Assembly (NCBI GenBank): GCA_044448905.1
Contig: JBIOHJ010000050.1
Span: forward strand, 1 to 22,078
Source: JBIOHJ01 sp044448905
GTDB lineage: Bacteria > Bacteroidota > Bacteroidia > AKYH767-A > OLB10
DNA: 22,078 nucleotides
Direction: 5' to 3'
Shown here: positions 7,066-14,200 of the stretch, one piece after another
Layout of the letters: the number at the start of each line of letters is the position of its first letter
How positions within the stretch are numbered: the stretch's first letter is position 1
Notes under the pieces: generated by a model
What the model was told of the DNA's origin: nothing
Seen by the model: the letters and a program-made list of their open reading frames with translations, nothing else
Database searches by the model: none
Position numbers and translations under genes: made by a program

Positions 7066-7299
7066 ATGTCACGTATTTGCGATTTAACCGGAAAAAAATC
7101 AATCGTTGGAAATAATGTTTCTTTCTCTAACAAGAAAACTAAACGCAGATTTAATCCCAATCTTCAAAAGAAAAGATACTTTATTCCTGAAACAGGAGAA
7201 TGGGTTACACTTAAAGTTTCCACTTCGGCTATGCGTACCATCAACAAAAAGGGCATATCAAAAGCCATTGCTGATGCGATTACTAAAGGAAAAATTTAA
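7066..7299 (+). CDS. rpmB: 50S ribosomal protein L28
   Basis: The 77-residue basic protein has the full L28 pattern: MSRICDLTGKK at the N-terminus, GNNVSFSNKKTKRRFNPNLQ, then the strand region RYFIPETGEWVTLKVST and the helix MRTINKKGISKAI. The length is normal for Bacteroidota. Only one Cys (Cys5) remains of the zinc-ribbon seen in some L28 proteins, so it is probably zinc-independent. L28 binds 23S rRNA on the large subunit. It has its own predicted promoter. In this phylum rpmB normally directly precedes rpmG, DUF4295 and ftsY; here a 1.4-kb peptidase gene lies between. Confidence 0.97.
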   Translation: MSRICDLTGKKSIVGNNVSFSNKKTKRRFNPNLQKKRYFIPETGEWVTLKVSTSAMRTINKKGISKAIADAITKGKI

Positions 7300-7329
7300 T
7301 ACCCAGTTAAGCCAACCCGTTATCGTATT

Positions 7330-8754
7330 ATGAAACGAAAATTCGCGTTGGCTTTTTTATTTCCGCTTATTTTTTCAACTGCCATTTTAGGGCAGGAGCA
7401 AAAAGTTTTTATTGTTAATCCCGATTCATCGCTTTACGATACAGACCTTCTTACTAAAGAATTTCATACCAAGCGCAGAAAGGCGCTACGCGATAAAATG
7501 CCCGAAGGTTCGGTGGCAATATTGATTGCATCGCCTGTTCGCAATCGAAGCAATGATGTGGATTATGAATATCACCAGGACCCCAACTTTTATTATTATA
7601 CAGGTTATCAGAAATCTGGAGCTGCTGTATTAATATTTAAAGAACCTCAGGTTATAAATGGAATAACAGCCGATGAATTTATTTATGTAAATGAACGAAA
7701 CCCGGTTACTGAATCCTGGACAGGAAAAATTCCTTCTAAAGAAGAAGTTTCCAATACGGGCGGCATAAGTACAGTTTTTATTAATACTGATTTTGAAACT
7801 GTTGATTTTGATTTCAGCAAAATGAAAAAGTTGCTGGTAAAAATTCCCACCGATATAAATGAAAATTCCAAGGATAAAGGCAGCACAGGGTGGCTTGTAA
7901 AAAAACTAAAAGATCAAACTACGAGTCAGGATTTTGATAAAGTCAGCATGGCTAAGATTAATTCATCTCTGCGTGAAGTAAAGGAAAAAGAGGAACTCGT
8001 ATTGATGCAAAATGCTGTTGATATTACCTGCCGTGGGTTTCACGAAGCATTGAAATCAGCAGAGCCGGGCATGACCGAATTTCAACTAGAGGCAATCAAC
8101 GAGTATTTTTGGAGTAAAGCGGGATCAGAATATGCTGGCTATCCATCTATTGTGGGAGGGGGCGCCAATTCATGTGTGTTGCATTATGAAACTAACCGCA
8201 AAAAACTGGTTAATGGTGATATTATAGTAATGGATATGGGAGCCGAATACCACGGTTATTCAGCCGATGTAACCCGCTCATTCCCGGTAAACGGCAAGTT
8301 TTCCGCTGAGCAAAAAATAATTTACCAGTTGGTTTACGATGCTCAGAAAGCAGGAATAGAAGCGTGTAAACCCGGAAATGATTTCAGCGAACCCCATCGT
8401 GTAGCTGTTAAAATTATTACCGAAGGATTGAAAAAACTGGGAATTATAAAAGAGGATTCTGAAGTGCACCAGTATTTTCCGCATGGCACTTCGCATTATT
8501 TAGGTCTCGATGTTCATGATCCGGGTACCTACGGTTCATTAAAGCCTAACAGCATTATTACCGTTGAACCCGGTATTTATATTAAGGAAGGATCTGAATG
8601 CGATAAGAAATGGTGGAACATCGGTATAAGGATTGAAGATGATGTGCTGATAACCACTGATGGCCATAATGTAATTTCTGATTGTATTCCTAAAACCATT
8701 GCTGAAATTGAAAAGATTATGGCTCAAAAAAGCCCTTTCAACGATATAAAATAA
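7330..8754 (+). CDS. Exported Xaa-Pro aminopeptidase (M24B, AMPP-like)
   Basis: The 474-residue protein begins with a signal peptide (about residues 1-21, AILGQ), so it acts in the periplasm or beyond. The AMP_N domain (about 43-200) includes DPNFYYYTGYQKSGAAVLI. The pita-bread catalytic domain (about 222-465) keeps all five metal ligands by comparison with E. coli AMPP: Asp302 and Asp313 (VMDMGAEYHGYSADVTRSF), His389 (HGTSHYLGLDVHD), Glu413 (VEPGIYI) and Glu436 (GIRIEDDV). The neighbouring His385 and His396 are also present. Such enzymes use two divalent metals to remove the first residue from peptides with proline in second place. It starts 30 bases after rpmB on the same strand with no clear promoter of its own, so it may be read with rpmB. 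The link with the ribosomal genes is probably positional only. Confidence 0.93.
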   Translation: MKRKFALAFLFPLIFSTAILGQEQKVFIVNPDSSLYDTDLLTKEFHTKRRKALRDKMPEGSVAILIASPVRNRSNDVDYEYHQDPNFYYYTGYQKSGAAVLIFKEPQVINGITADEFIYVNERNPVTESWTGKIPSKEEVSNTGGISTVFINTDFETVDFDFSKMKKLLVKIPTDINENSKDKGSTGWLVKKLKDQTTSQDFDKVSMAKINSSLREVKEKEELVLMQNAVDITCRGFHEALKSAEPGMTEFQLEAINEYFWSKAGSEYAGYPSIVGGGANSCVLHYETNRKKLVNGDIIVMDMGAEYHGYSADVTRSFPVNGKFSAEQKIIYQLVYDAQKAGIEACKPGNDFSEPHRVAVKIITEGLKKLGIIKEDSEVHQYFPHGTSHYLGLDVHDPGTYGSLKPNSIITVEPGIYIKEGSECDKKWWNIGIRIEDDVLITTDGHNVISDCIPKTIAEIEKIMAQKSPFNDIK

Positions 8755-8768
8755 GTTAAGGCTGGGGC

Positions 8769-8798
8769 TTGTCAATTGCTTCCAATATTCTATATTTG
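8769..8798 (+). promoter_or_regulatory. Promoter of rpmG-DUF4295-ftsY
   Basis: TTG at 8769-8771 is followed after exactly 19 bases by TATATTTG at 8791-8798, a perfect Bacteroidota -7 box. The predicted transcript begins about 30 bases before the rpmG ATG. Confidence 0.75.
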
Positions 8799-8834
8799 CA
8801 CCCCTTATAATCATAGTACAAGAATCAAAATAAA

Positions 8835-9017
8835 ATGGCAAAGAAAGGCAACAGAGTACAGGTAATACTTGAATGTACTGAGCATAAAGCAAGTGGTAAG
8901 CCCGGAACATCGCGGTACATTACCACTAAAAATAAAAAGAACACAACCGATAGAATTGAGTTGAAAAAATTCAACCCGATTCTGAAGAAAATGACTTTAC
9001 ATAAGGAAATTAAATAA
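8835..9017 (+). CDS. rpmG: 50S ribosomal protein L33
   Basis: The 60-residue protein shows the L33 signature: GNRVQVILECTEHK, then SRYITTKNKKNTTDRIELKK and the C-terminal KFNPILKKMTLHKEIK. It has only one Cys (Cys14), so the CxxC pairs of the zinc-binding form are absent, as is usual for this version in Bacteroidota. It is a late-assembling protein of the large subunit. It is followed after 11 bases by the DUF4295 gene and shares its promoter. Confidence 0.97.
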   Translation: MAKKGNRVQVILECTEHKASGKPGTSRYITTKNKKNTTDRIELKKFNPILKKMTLHKEIK

Positions 9018-9028
9018 CTTTAAATACA

Positions 9029-9184
9029 ATGGCAAAGAAAGTAGTTGCAACACTCAAAACCGGAAAAGGAAAAGAATTTTCCAGGGTGATTAAGATGATT
9101 AAAAACCCGCAAACGGGTTCATATTCATTCAGGGAAGAAGTTGTGCATAACGATCACATCAAAGATTTTCTAAAGCAGAAATAA
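9029..9184 (+). CDS. DUF4295 family small basic protein
   Basis: This 51-residue protein begins MAKKVVATLKTGKGKEFSRV and ends with SYSFREEVVHNDHIKDFL followed by KQK. The sequence, length and place between rpmG and ftsY match DUF4295, a family I know only from Bacteroidota and their relatives. It is highly basic and always travels with ribosomal protein genes, so a ribosome-associated role is likely but unproven. It starts 11 bases after rpmG and is followed by a hairpin with a T tract, which separates it in part from ftsY. Confidence 0.92.
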   Translation: MAKKVVATLKTGKGKEFSRVIKMIKNPQTGSYSFREEVVHNDHIKDFLKQK

Positions 9185-9204
9185 GAAATCTTAAATTTAT
9201 AATG

Positions 9205-9240
9205 AAAAGCTTCTTTCGGTTGAAGGAGGCTTTTTTCTTT
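9205..9240 (+). terminator. Hairpin with T tract between DUF4295 and ftsY
   Basis: AAAAGCTTCTTTC (9205-9217) pairs with GAAGGAGGCTTTT (9222-9234), with two G-T wobbles and a four-base loop, and is followed by a T-rich run to 9240. It lies 20 bases after the DUF4295 stop. It could be a full or partial terminator, setting ribosomal protein genes above ftsY in level. Confidence 0.65.
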
Positions 9241-9257
9241 TCATTTAAAAATTATTC

Positions 9258-10214
9258 ATGGGTATTTTTAATTTATTCACCAAAGAAAAAAAGCAAAGCC
9301 TTGATGAAGGGTTATCTAAAACCCGTGAAAGTTTTTTCTCAAAAGTCACAAGGGCTATTGCAGGCAAATCGAAAGTGGATGATGAGGTGTTGGATAAGCT
9401 CGAAGAAATCCTGGTCTCATCCGATGTAGGCGTAAGCACTACCTTGAAAATTATTGAACGGCTGCAGCAACGGGTTTCAAAAGATAAATATATGGATGCA
9501 TCAGAACTGAATAAACTGATGAAAGAGGAAATAACCGGTCTGCTTTCAGAAAATGAAATGAGTTCAAAAAACGGTGAGCTGATTGATAACTCAAAAAAAC
9601 CGTATGTGATAATGGTTGTGGGTGTAAACGGAGTTGGCAAAACTACCACGATTGGTAAGCTGGCTTACCAGTTAAAGAAAGAAGGAAAAAAAGTTTTACT
9701 TGGAGCAGCCGATACTTTTCGTGCTGCTGCTGTTGATCAATTAACTGTTTGGTCGAAGCGGGTTGACGTTCCGTTAGTCACACAAGGTATGGGTGCCGAC
9801 CCGGCATCGGTGGCTTTTGAAACGGTGAAATCAGGAGTTGCGCAAAATGCCGATGTAATTATTATTGACACAGCAGGAAGATTACATAATAAAATAAATC
9901 TGATGAATGAGCTTTCAAAAATCAAAAAAGTGATGCAGAAAGTAATTCCCGATGCACCGCATGAAATACTTTTAGTATTGGATGCGTCCACCGGGCAAAA
10001 TGCAATTGAACAGGCAAAACAATTTACAGCTGTCACCCAGGTGAATGCGCTGGCACTTACAAAACTTGACGGCACCGCAAAGGGCGGAGTGGTAATCGGT
10101 ATTTCTGATCAGTTCCACATTCCGGTTAAATATATTGGGGTAGGAGAGAAGATGGAAGATTTGCAGGTATTTGATAAAATAGAATTTGTAGATTCTTTAT
10201 TTACTGCAAGCTGA
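9258..10214 (+). CDS. ftsY: Signal recognition particle receptor FtsY
   Basis: The 318-residue SRP-type GTPase docks ribosome-nascent chain complexes bound to Ffh at the membrane. It has the four-helix N domain (about 25-105), then the G domain with the P-loop GVNGVGKTT (122-130), DTFRAAA (152-158), DTAGR (204-208), TKLDGTAKGG (268-277) and the closing GVGE near 294-297 before DLQVFDKIEFVDSLF. The acidic A domain of E. coli FtsY is absent, as in many Bacteroidota; the short basic N-terminus (MGIFNLFTKEKKQS) probably gives membrane binding. The order rpmG-DUF4295-ftsY-rimO is the usual one for the phylum. Confidence 0.97.
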   Translation: MGIFNLFTKEKKQSLDEGLSKTRESFFSKVTRAIAGKSKVDDEVLDKLEEILVSSDVGVSTTLKIIERLQQRVSKDKYMDASELNKLMKEEITGLLSENEMSSKNGELIDNSKKPYVIMVVGVNGVGKTTTIGKLAYQLKKEGKKVLLGAADTFRAAAVDQLTVWSKRVDVPLVTQGMGADPASVAFETVKSGVAQNADVIIIDTAGRLHNKINLMNELSKIKKVMQKVIPDAPHEILLVLDASTGQNAIEQAKQFTAVTQVNALALTKLDGTAKGGVVIGISDQFHIPVKYIGVGEKMEDLQVFDKIEFVDSLFTAS

Positions 10215-10218
10215 AAAA

Positions 10219-10716
10219 ATGAATTTTAAAAAAAATATCCTGTTGCTTTTGTTTTTGGTCATGGCAAGTTTTGTTTTTGCCCAGAACAAAAAACTGTATG
10301 TTCACTTCAATGATAATACCGGTTTACAGTTCACTTCCAATGATTTTATTTTTACAACAGATAGTTTGTTCATAAGAGGCGACTCAGATTTTGGTCGTCA
10401 AAAGACTGAATACCTGCGCAGAAAACTTTTAAATCAGGAAATTAAAAAAATAAAATCATTTTTAAAATCCTTTCCGCTCGATTCATTGGAGGACGCTTAC
10501 TTTAATGATTATAAAAGTATGGGTTATATAAGCCCCGAGCATTATCCGCGCGTTGTGATTGCGGAAATTAATTTTAACGGTAAAGAATACAAAACTAAAA
10601 TGACAAACTGTTACGCATATAAAATTGCTGATCTTATATCTTTTTTCAATACTTTTATTCCTGATGAAGTGGAAATCAAACTAAAGAAAGAAGATTTTGA
10701 TGCGTTTATCAAATAA
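10219..10716 (+). CDS. Small exported protein of unknown function
   Basis: The 165-residue protein begins four bases after the ftsY stop, so it is very probably co-transcribed. It has a clean signal peptide (LLLLFLVMASFVFAQ, cleavage before Gln22). The mature part has charged alpha/beta stretches such as KLYVHFNDNTGLQF, TEYLRRKLLNQEIKKIKSFL and YPRVVIAEINFNGKEYKTKM. A single pair of aromatic-rich strands precedes a C-terminal Lys/Glu helix. I recognise no domain. It interrupts the usual ftsY-rimO adjacency. Confidence 0.78.
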   Translation: MNFKKNILLLLFLVMASFVFAQNKKLYVHFNDNTGLQFTSNDFIFTTDSLFIRGDSDFGRQKTEYLRRKLLNQEIKKIKSFLKSFPLDSLEDAYFNDYKSMGYISPEHYPRVVIAEINFNGKEYKTKMTNCYAYKIADLISFFNTFIPDEVEIKLKKEDFDAFIK

Positions 10717-10722
10717 TAATTT

Positions 10723-10756
10723 TCTCTGCGCTCCCCGTTCCTCTGCGTTAAATTTT
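10723..10756. repeat. Short CTCTGCG intergenic repeat unit
   Basis: CTCTGCG occurs at 10724-10730 and again at 10741-10747, followed by TTAAATTTT. This resembles CTCTGCG-type dispersed strings I know from intergenic regions of Bacteroidota and other genomes. A related opposite-strand string (TTTCACCGCAGGGATAAACG, 13011-13030) precedes another gene in this window. Confidence 0.4.
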
Positions 10757-10779
10757 CCATTTTGTTGGTTCAACTAATT

Positions 10780-12090
10780 ATGAAAACCAAAACGCTCCGT
10801 AAAAATAAAATCAACATCGTCACGCTTGGCTGTTCAAAAAATATTGTGGACAGCGAAGTGTTGATGGGGCAGTTGAAAGCAAATTCTTTTGATGTTTCGC
10901 ATGAAGCAGAGAAAAATAATTCAGAAACAGTAATCATCAACACCTGCGGTTTTATTGACAATGCCAAACAGGAGAGTATTGATACCATTCTGCATTACGC
11001 GAAGCAAAAAGAAAAAGGAAATATCGAAAAATTAATTGTCACCGGATGCCTATCTGAACGCTATAAGCCCGAACTGGAAAAAGAAATTCCTAACGTTAAC
11101 CACTATTTCGGTACACGCGATTTACCACGATTATTAAAAACACTTGGCGCTGATTACAAGCATGAGTTGGTCGGAGAACGGTTACTTACAACTCCCGTTC
11201 ATTATGCCTATTTAAAAATATCAGAAGGCTGTGATCGTCCCTGCTCATTTTGCGCCATTCCTTTGATGCGCGGAAAACATATTTCACGACCAGTTGAAGA
11301 AATAGTTAAAGAAGCAAAGCATCTCGCAAAAAACGGAACCAAAGAGCTTTTAATTATTGCACAGGATTCTACATATTACGGTTTGGATATTTATAAAGAA
11401 AGAAAACTTGCTGATTTATTATTGAAATTGTCAGACGTTGAAGGCATTGAATGGATTCGTTTGCATTATGCTTTCCCTTCGGGATTTCCTTTGGAAGTTT
11501 TGGATGTAATCCGCGAACGACAAAATATCTGCAATTATCTTGACATTCCGCTGCAGCATATTTCAAACAATATGCTTCAATCGATGCGAAGAGGAACAAC
11601 CAAAGAAAAAACAATTGAACTTGTTAATACAATCCGGGAAAAAGTTCCGGACATTGCCATCCGCACTACGTTAATCGCAGGATATCCCGGTGAAACAGAA
11701 AAAGATTTTGAAGAACTTTTACAATTTGTGGAGGAAACAAAATTCGACCGGCTTGGTGTGTTTGCTTATTCGCATGAGGAAAACACACATGCGCATTTGT
11801 TGAATGACGATGTCCCGAACGAAATAAAAGAAGAACGTGCTGCCACCATTATGCAATTACAGCAAAGCATTTCGCGAAGCATTAACGAAAATAAAATTGG
11901 CAAATCGTTTAAAGTTCTTTTTGACAGGAAGGAAGAAGATTATTTTGTGGGAAGAACCGAATCCGATTCACCCGAAGTGGATAACGAGGTATTGGTGGAT
12001 GCAAAAAATAATTACGTGCGAATTGGAGATTTTGCTAATGTTCGCATTGATTCGGTTGAAGAATTTGATTTGTTTGGAACGGTAGTTTGA
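10780..12090 (+). CDS. rimO: Ribosomal protein S12 methylthiotransferase RimO
   Basis: I choose ATG 10780 (436 residues); a TTG six codons upstream is also in frame. RimO is a radical-SAM enzyme that adds a methylthio group to an Asp of ribosomal protein S12. The N-terminal UPF0004 domain has its three cluster ligands: Cys18 (LGCSKNIVDSE), Cys56 (INTCGFID) and Cys90 (VTGCLSER). The radical-SAM motif CDRPCSFCAIP holds Cys151, Cys155 and Cys158, followed by RGKHISRPVEEIV. LGCSKNIVDSE and the IDTILHYA region point to RimO rather than MiaB. The TRAM domain fills the last 65 residues. The gene closes the phylum-typical ftsY cluster, and the next gene starts within 14 bases. Confidence 0.96.
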   Translation: MKTKTLRKNKINIVTLGCSKNIVDSEVLMGQLKANSFDVSHEAEKNNSETVIINTCGFIDNAKQESIDTILHYAKQKEKGNIEKLIVTGCLSERYKPELEKEIPNVNHYFGTRDLPRLLKTLGADYKHELVGERLLTTPVHYAYLKISEGCDRPCSFCAIPLMRGKHISRPVEEIVKEAKHLAKNGTKELLIIAQDSTYYGLDIYKERKLADLLLKLSDVEGIEWIRLHYAFPSGFPLEVLDVIRERQNICNYLDIPLQHISNNMLQSMRRGTTKEKTIELVNTIREKVPDIAIRTTLIAGYPGETEKDFEELLQFVEETKFDRLGVFAYSHEENTHAHLLNDDVPNEIKEERAATIMQLQQSISRSINENKIGKSFKVLFDRKEEDYFVGRTESDSPEVDNEVLVDAKNNYVRIGDFANVRIDSVEEFDLFGTVV

Positions 12091-12104
12091 TTTTCTTTGC
12101 ATTC

Positions 12105-12968
12105 ATGCTGAAGTTTCTCGCTCAACCTTATCCGCAATTCGGCTCCCGTAAAGAAAAAATAAGAACTGCTGTCGTTATCAGCATATTTGTTGCCTTGTTC
12201 CTTTTAATATTTCAGCCGTTTGATTTATCTCAATTTGAATTTAAAAACAAAACATGGTTTATTCTCGGATACGGGTTGGTAACCCTGGTAGTTTTCCTTG
12301 CAATTGAATTTACATTACCATTTCTGTTTCGTATTTTTTTTGCTGAGGAGAACTGGACAACCGGCAAGCAAATTTTTATTGTTCTGTTAACTGTTTTTTG
12401 TATCGGGCTTGGAAATTATTTCTATACCGGGTTAATTACTCACCAGGATTTTTCAATTAACAAAATTCTTTTTTTCCAGGTGGTCACGCTTGCAGTGGCT
12501 GTATTTCCTGTTTTGATTCTTACTCTGTGGAATCAGGTGCGATTGCTCAGGAAAAATCAGCGTGCCGCTGAACAGATAAATAAAGTAATTGCTGCACCGG
12601 TTGCAACTTATCTGTCAAGCCATATTCATTTAATTGCCGAAAATGAAAAAGATGCAGTGGATGTTGATGGCAATTCGCTTTTACTCATTGAAGCAAGTGA
12701 CAATTATTCCACGGTTTACTATACCGAGCAGGGCAATGTAAAAAACCATCTGATACGCAGCAGCCTCAAACGTATCGAATCGCAAATCAATCATCCGGAT
12801 ATTATACGCTGCCACCGAACCTATATTGTAAATTTATTGCATGTTAAATCTGTATCGGGTAATGCGCAGGGATACCGCCTGCGGCTCGACCATTTTGACC
12901 AGTCAATACCTGTTTCGCGCAACCTGAATGGCGAAATAAAAAACAAGCTCAGTCGGCATAATAAATAA
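12105..12968 (+). CDS. Membrane-anchored LytTR-family transcription regulator
   Basis: I place the start at ATG 12105 (287 residues); a TTG at 12087, overlapping the rimO stop as TTGA, would add six residues. Four membrane helices fill the first half: TAVVISIFVALFLLIF, FILGYGLVTLVVFLAI, IFIVLLTVFCIGLGNYF and FFQVVTLAVAVFPVLIL. The phrase IFQPFDLSQF after helix 1 is typical of Bacteroidota membrane LytTR proteins. After a short linker, residues about 195-285 form a LytTR DNA-binding domain with SLLLIEASDNYSTVYY, IRSSLKRIESQI, RCHRTYIVNLLHV and IPVSRNL. There is no receiver or kinase domain, so it would sense something in or at the membrane directly, or be driven by a partner. The adjacent DUF2306-like membrane gene is a candidate target or partner. 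Confidence 0.9.
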   Translation: MLKFLAQPYPQFGSRKEKIRTAVVISIFVALFLLIFQPFDLSQFEFKNKTWFILGYGLVTLVVFLAIEFTLPFLFRIFFAEENWTTGKQIFIVLLTVFCIGLGNYFYTGLITHQDFSINKILFFQVVTLAVAVFPVLILTLWNQVRLLRKNQRAAEQINKVIAAPVATYLSSHIHLIAENEKDAVDVDGNSLLLIEASDNYSTVYYTEQGNVKNHLIRSSLKRIESQINHPDIIRCHRTYIVNLLHVKSVSGNAQGYRLRLDHFDQSIPVSRNLNGEIKNKLSRHNK

Positions 12969-13036
12969 TCCTCTTTGCTTTTCATCCCAATTATTACCAT
13001 TCGTCCCATTTTTCACCGCAGGGATAAACGGGAGCA

Positions 13037-13044
13037 TACATTTG
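13037..13044 (+). promoter_or_regulatory. Possible -7 box for the DUF2306-like gene
   Basis: TACATTTG is a perfect TAnnTTTG match 16 bases before the ATG. No good TTTG lies at the right distance upstream; TTTC at 13011-13014 is 22 bases away. If real, the leader is about 10 bases. Confidence 0.45.
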
Positions 13045-13060
13045 CGCAAAAAACAAAACA

Positions 13061-13753
13061 ATGGAAACCATCTTTAAAACATTTCTGATAATTCACATCG
13101 CTTGCGGCTTCACTGCATTTATTGCGGCACCCGTTGCCATGATTGTAAAAAAAGGTGCCGATGCACACCGCAAATCCGGAAAACTTTTTTTCTGGTGCAT
13201 GACCGGTGTTTGCATTTCTGCTTTCATCATGTCGGTAATTCATCCAAACATGTTTTTGTTTGCCATTTCGGGGTTCAGTTATTATATGGTTGTTTCCGGC
13301 TATCGCTGGATTTACCGCAAGAAAATAAAATCAGTAAAAGATGTCGCTAAAATTGACTGGCTCATTCTCGCACTTGCCGCGGTGTTTAATTTCTTCCTGC
13401 TCGGATACGGAATTTTCGCCATCGTTACCAATCCGCAAAGCCCGTTCGCGTACATCGCAACCGTTTTCGGGTTAATAGGAGTAAATTTTGTGCGCGTTGA
13501 TTTAAAGCATTTCTATAAGCCTTCCGAAGATAAAAATGCGTGGCTGCTTCATCATATTGGTAGCATGATTGGCGGCTATATTGCAACGGTGAGCGCTTTC
13601 TCAGCCGTAAATTTTAATTTTCTTCCCACCATCATCCAATGGCTCTGGCCCACAATCATTGGTGTTCCGTTGCTCATTATGTGGATTAATTTTTACAAAC
13701 GGAAATTCAAATCCGGTAAAAAAGCTGAAGAGTTGGTGGAAGTGAGGATGTAG
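13061..13753 (+). CDS. DUF2306-like multi-span membrane protein
   Basis: The 230-residue protein has six or seven hydrophobic helices and no signal peptide. The N-terminus (IIHIACGFTAFIAAPVAMIV) followed by KKGADAHRKSGKLFFWCMTG fits the pattern of DUF2306 and related membrane proteins: a His in helix 1, then a KxG...HRxxGxxFxxxM loop. Later conserved-looking features are the positively charged loop RWIYRKKIKSVKD, LKHFYKPSEDKN and the histidine pair LLHHIGSMIGG. Histidines in helices of this family suggest metal or heme binding, which is unproven. It follows the LytTR regulator on the same strand after 92 bases. Confidence 0.75.
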   Translation: METIFKTFLIIHIACGFTAFIAAPVAMIVKKGADAHRKSGKLFFWCMTGVCISAFIMSVIHPNMFLFAISGFSYYMVVSGYRWIYRKKIKSVKDVAKIDWLILALAAVFNFFLLGYGIFAIVTNPQSPFAYIATVFGLIGVNFVRVDLKHFYKPSEDKNAWLLHHIGSMIGGYIATVSAFSAVNFNFLPTIIQWLWPTIIGVPLLIMWINFYKRKFKSGKKAEELVEVRM

Positions 13754-13810
13754 TCTGATGCCCTGACTGTACTATAAAACCCTCAGATTTCCTATTAATT
13801 TCACATACAG

Positions 13811-13841
13811 TTCGTTTGCACGCTTATTTAACCTATCTTCG
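13811..13841 (+). promoter_or_regulatory. Probable promoter of the cold-shock gene
   Basis: TTCG (13811-13814) and, after 19 bases, TATCTTCG (13834-13841) resemble the -33 and -7 boxes with one mismatch in each. A leader of about 24 bases would result, shorter than the long thermosensing leaders of enterobacterial cspA. Confidence 0.4.
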
Positions 13842-13871
13842 TCCCATTATTAACAAATTAAAACAATTACA

Positions 13872-14066
13872 ATGAAAAAAGGAAAAGTTAAATTTTACAA
13901 CAGTCTAAAAGGGTTTGGTTTTATTTTAGACCACGAAACAGGACAAGATATTTTTGTCCACTCATCAGGAATAACTACTAATATCAACGAAGGAGATGAA
14001 GTAGAGTTCGAAGTAACCCAGGGTAAAAAAGGTTTAAATGCAACAAACGTAAAACTTGCACAATAA
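13872..14066 (+). CDS. Cold-shock domain protein, CspA family
   Basis: The 64-residue protein is a single cold-shock domain. It begins MKKGKVKFYNSLKGFGFI, which holds RNP1 (KGFGFI), followed by RNP2 (DIFVHSS) and the closing strands EGDEVEFEVTQGKKGLNATNV. It binds single-stranded RNA or DNA and acts as an RNA chaperone. The usual Trp in KGTVKWFN is replaced by the sequence KVKFYN, a common Bacteroidota variant. It is monocistronic: it has its own weak promoter and a very strong terminator 26 bases after the stop codon. Confidence 0.95.
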   Translation: MKKGKVKFYNSLKGFGFILDHETGQDIFVHSSGITTNINEGDEVEFEVTQGKKGLNATNVKLAQ

Positions 14067-14092
14067 AGACTAAATTACCAGTAAACGAAACG

Positions 14093-14126
14093 CGCCCGGT
14101 CTGTAAACGACCGGGCGATTTTTTTT
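14093..14126 (+). terminator. Strong intrinsic terminator of the cold-shock gene
   Basis: CGCCCGGTC (14093-14101) pairs perfectly with GACCGGGCG (14109-14117) around a seven-base loop, followed by A and eight T (to 14126). Confidence 0.95.
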
Positions 14127-14176
14127 ATGCCAGCTTGCTGAAGGTTGAGCAAATAAATATACCCGGTTAACTTTAT

Positions 14177-14184
14177 TATATTTG
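14177..14184 (+). promoter_or_regulatory. -7 box for the Kelch gene
   Basis: TATATTTG is a perfect TAnnTTTG match 17 bases before the ATG. No convincing -33 box is present at 19-20 bases. Confidence 0.5.
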
Positions 14185-14200
14185 TTAAAACTTTATCCTT

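Noticed and set aside
9202..9429. 75-codon ORF starting MKSFFRLKEAFFF
   Set aside because: It begins inside the hairpin between DUF4295 and ftsY and overlaps the N-terminus of ftsY in another frame.
12087..12104. TTG start of the LytTR gene overlapping the rimO stop
   Set aside because: The ATG at 12105 gives a normal N-terminus and is the stronger start; the TTG cannot be ruled out.
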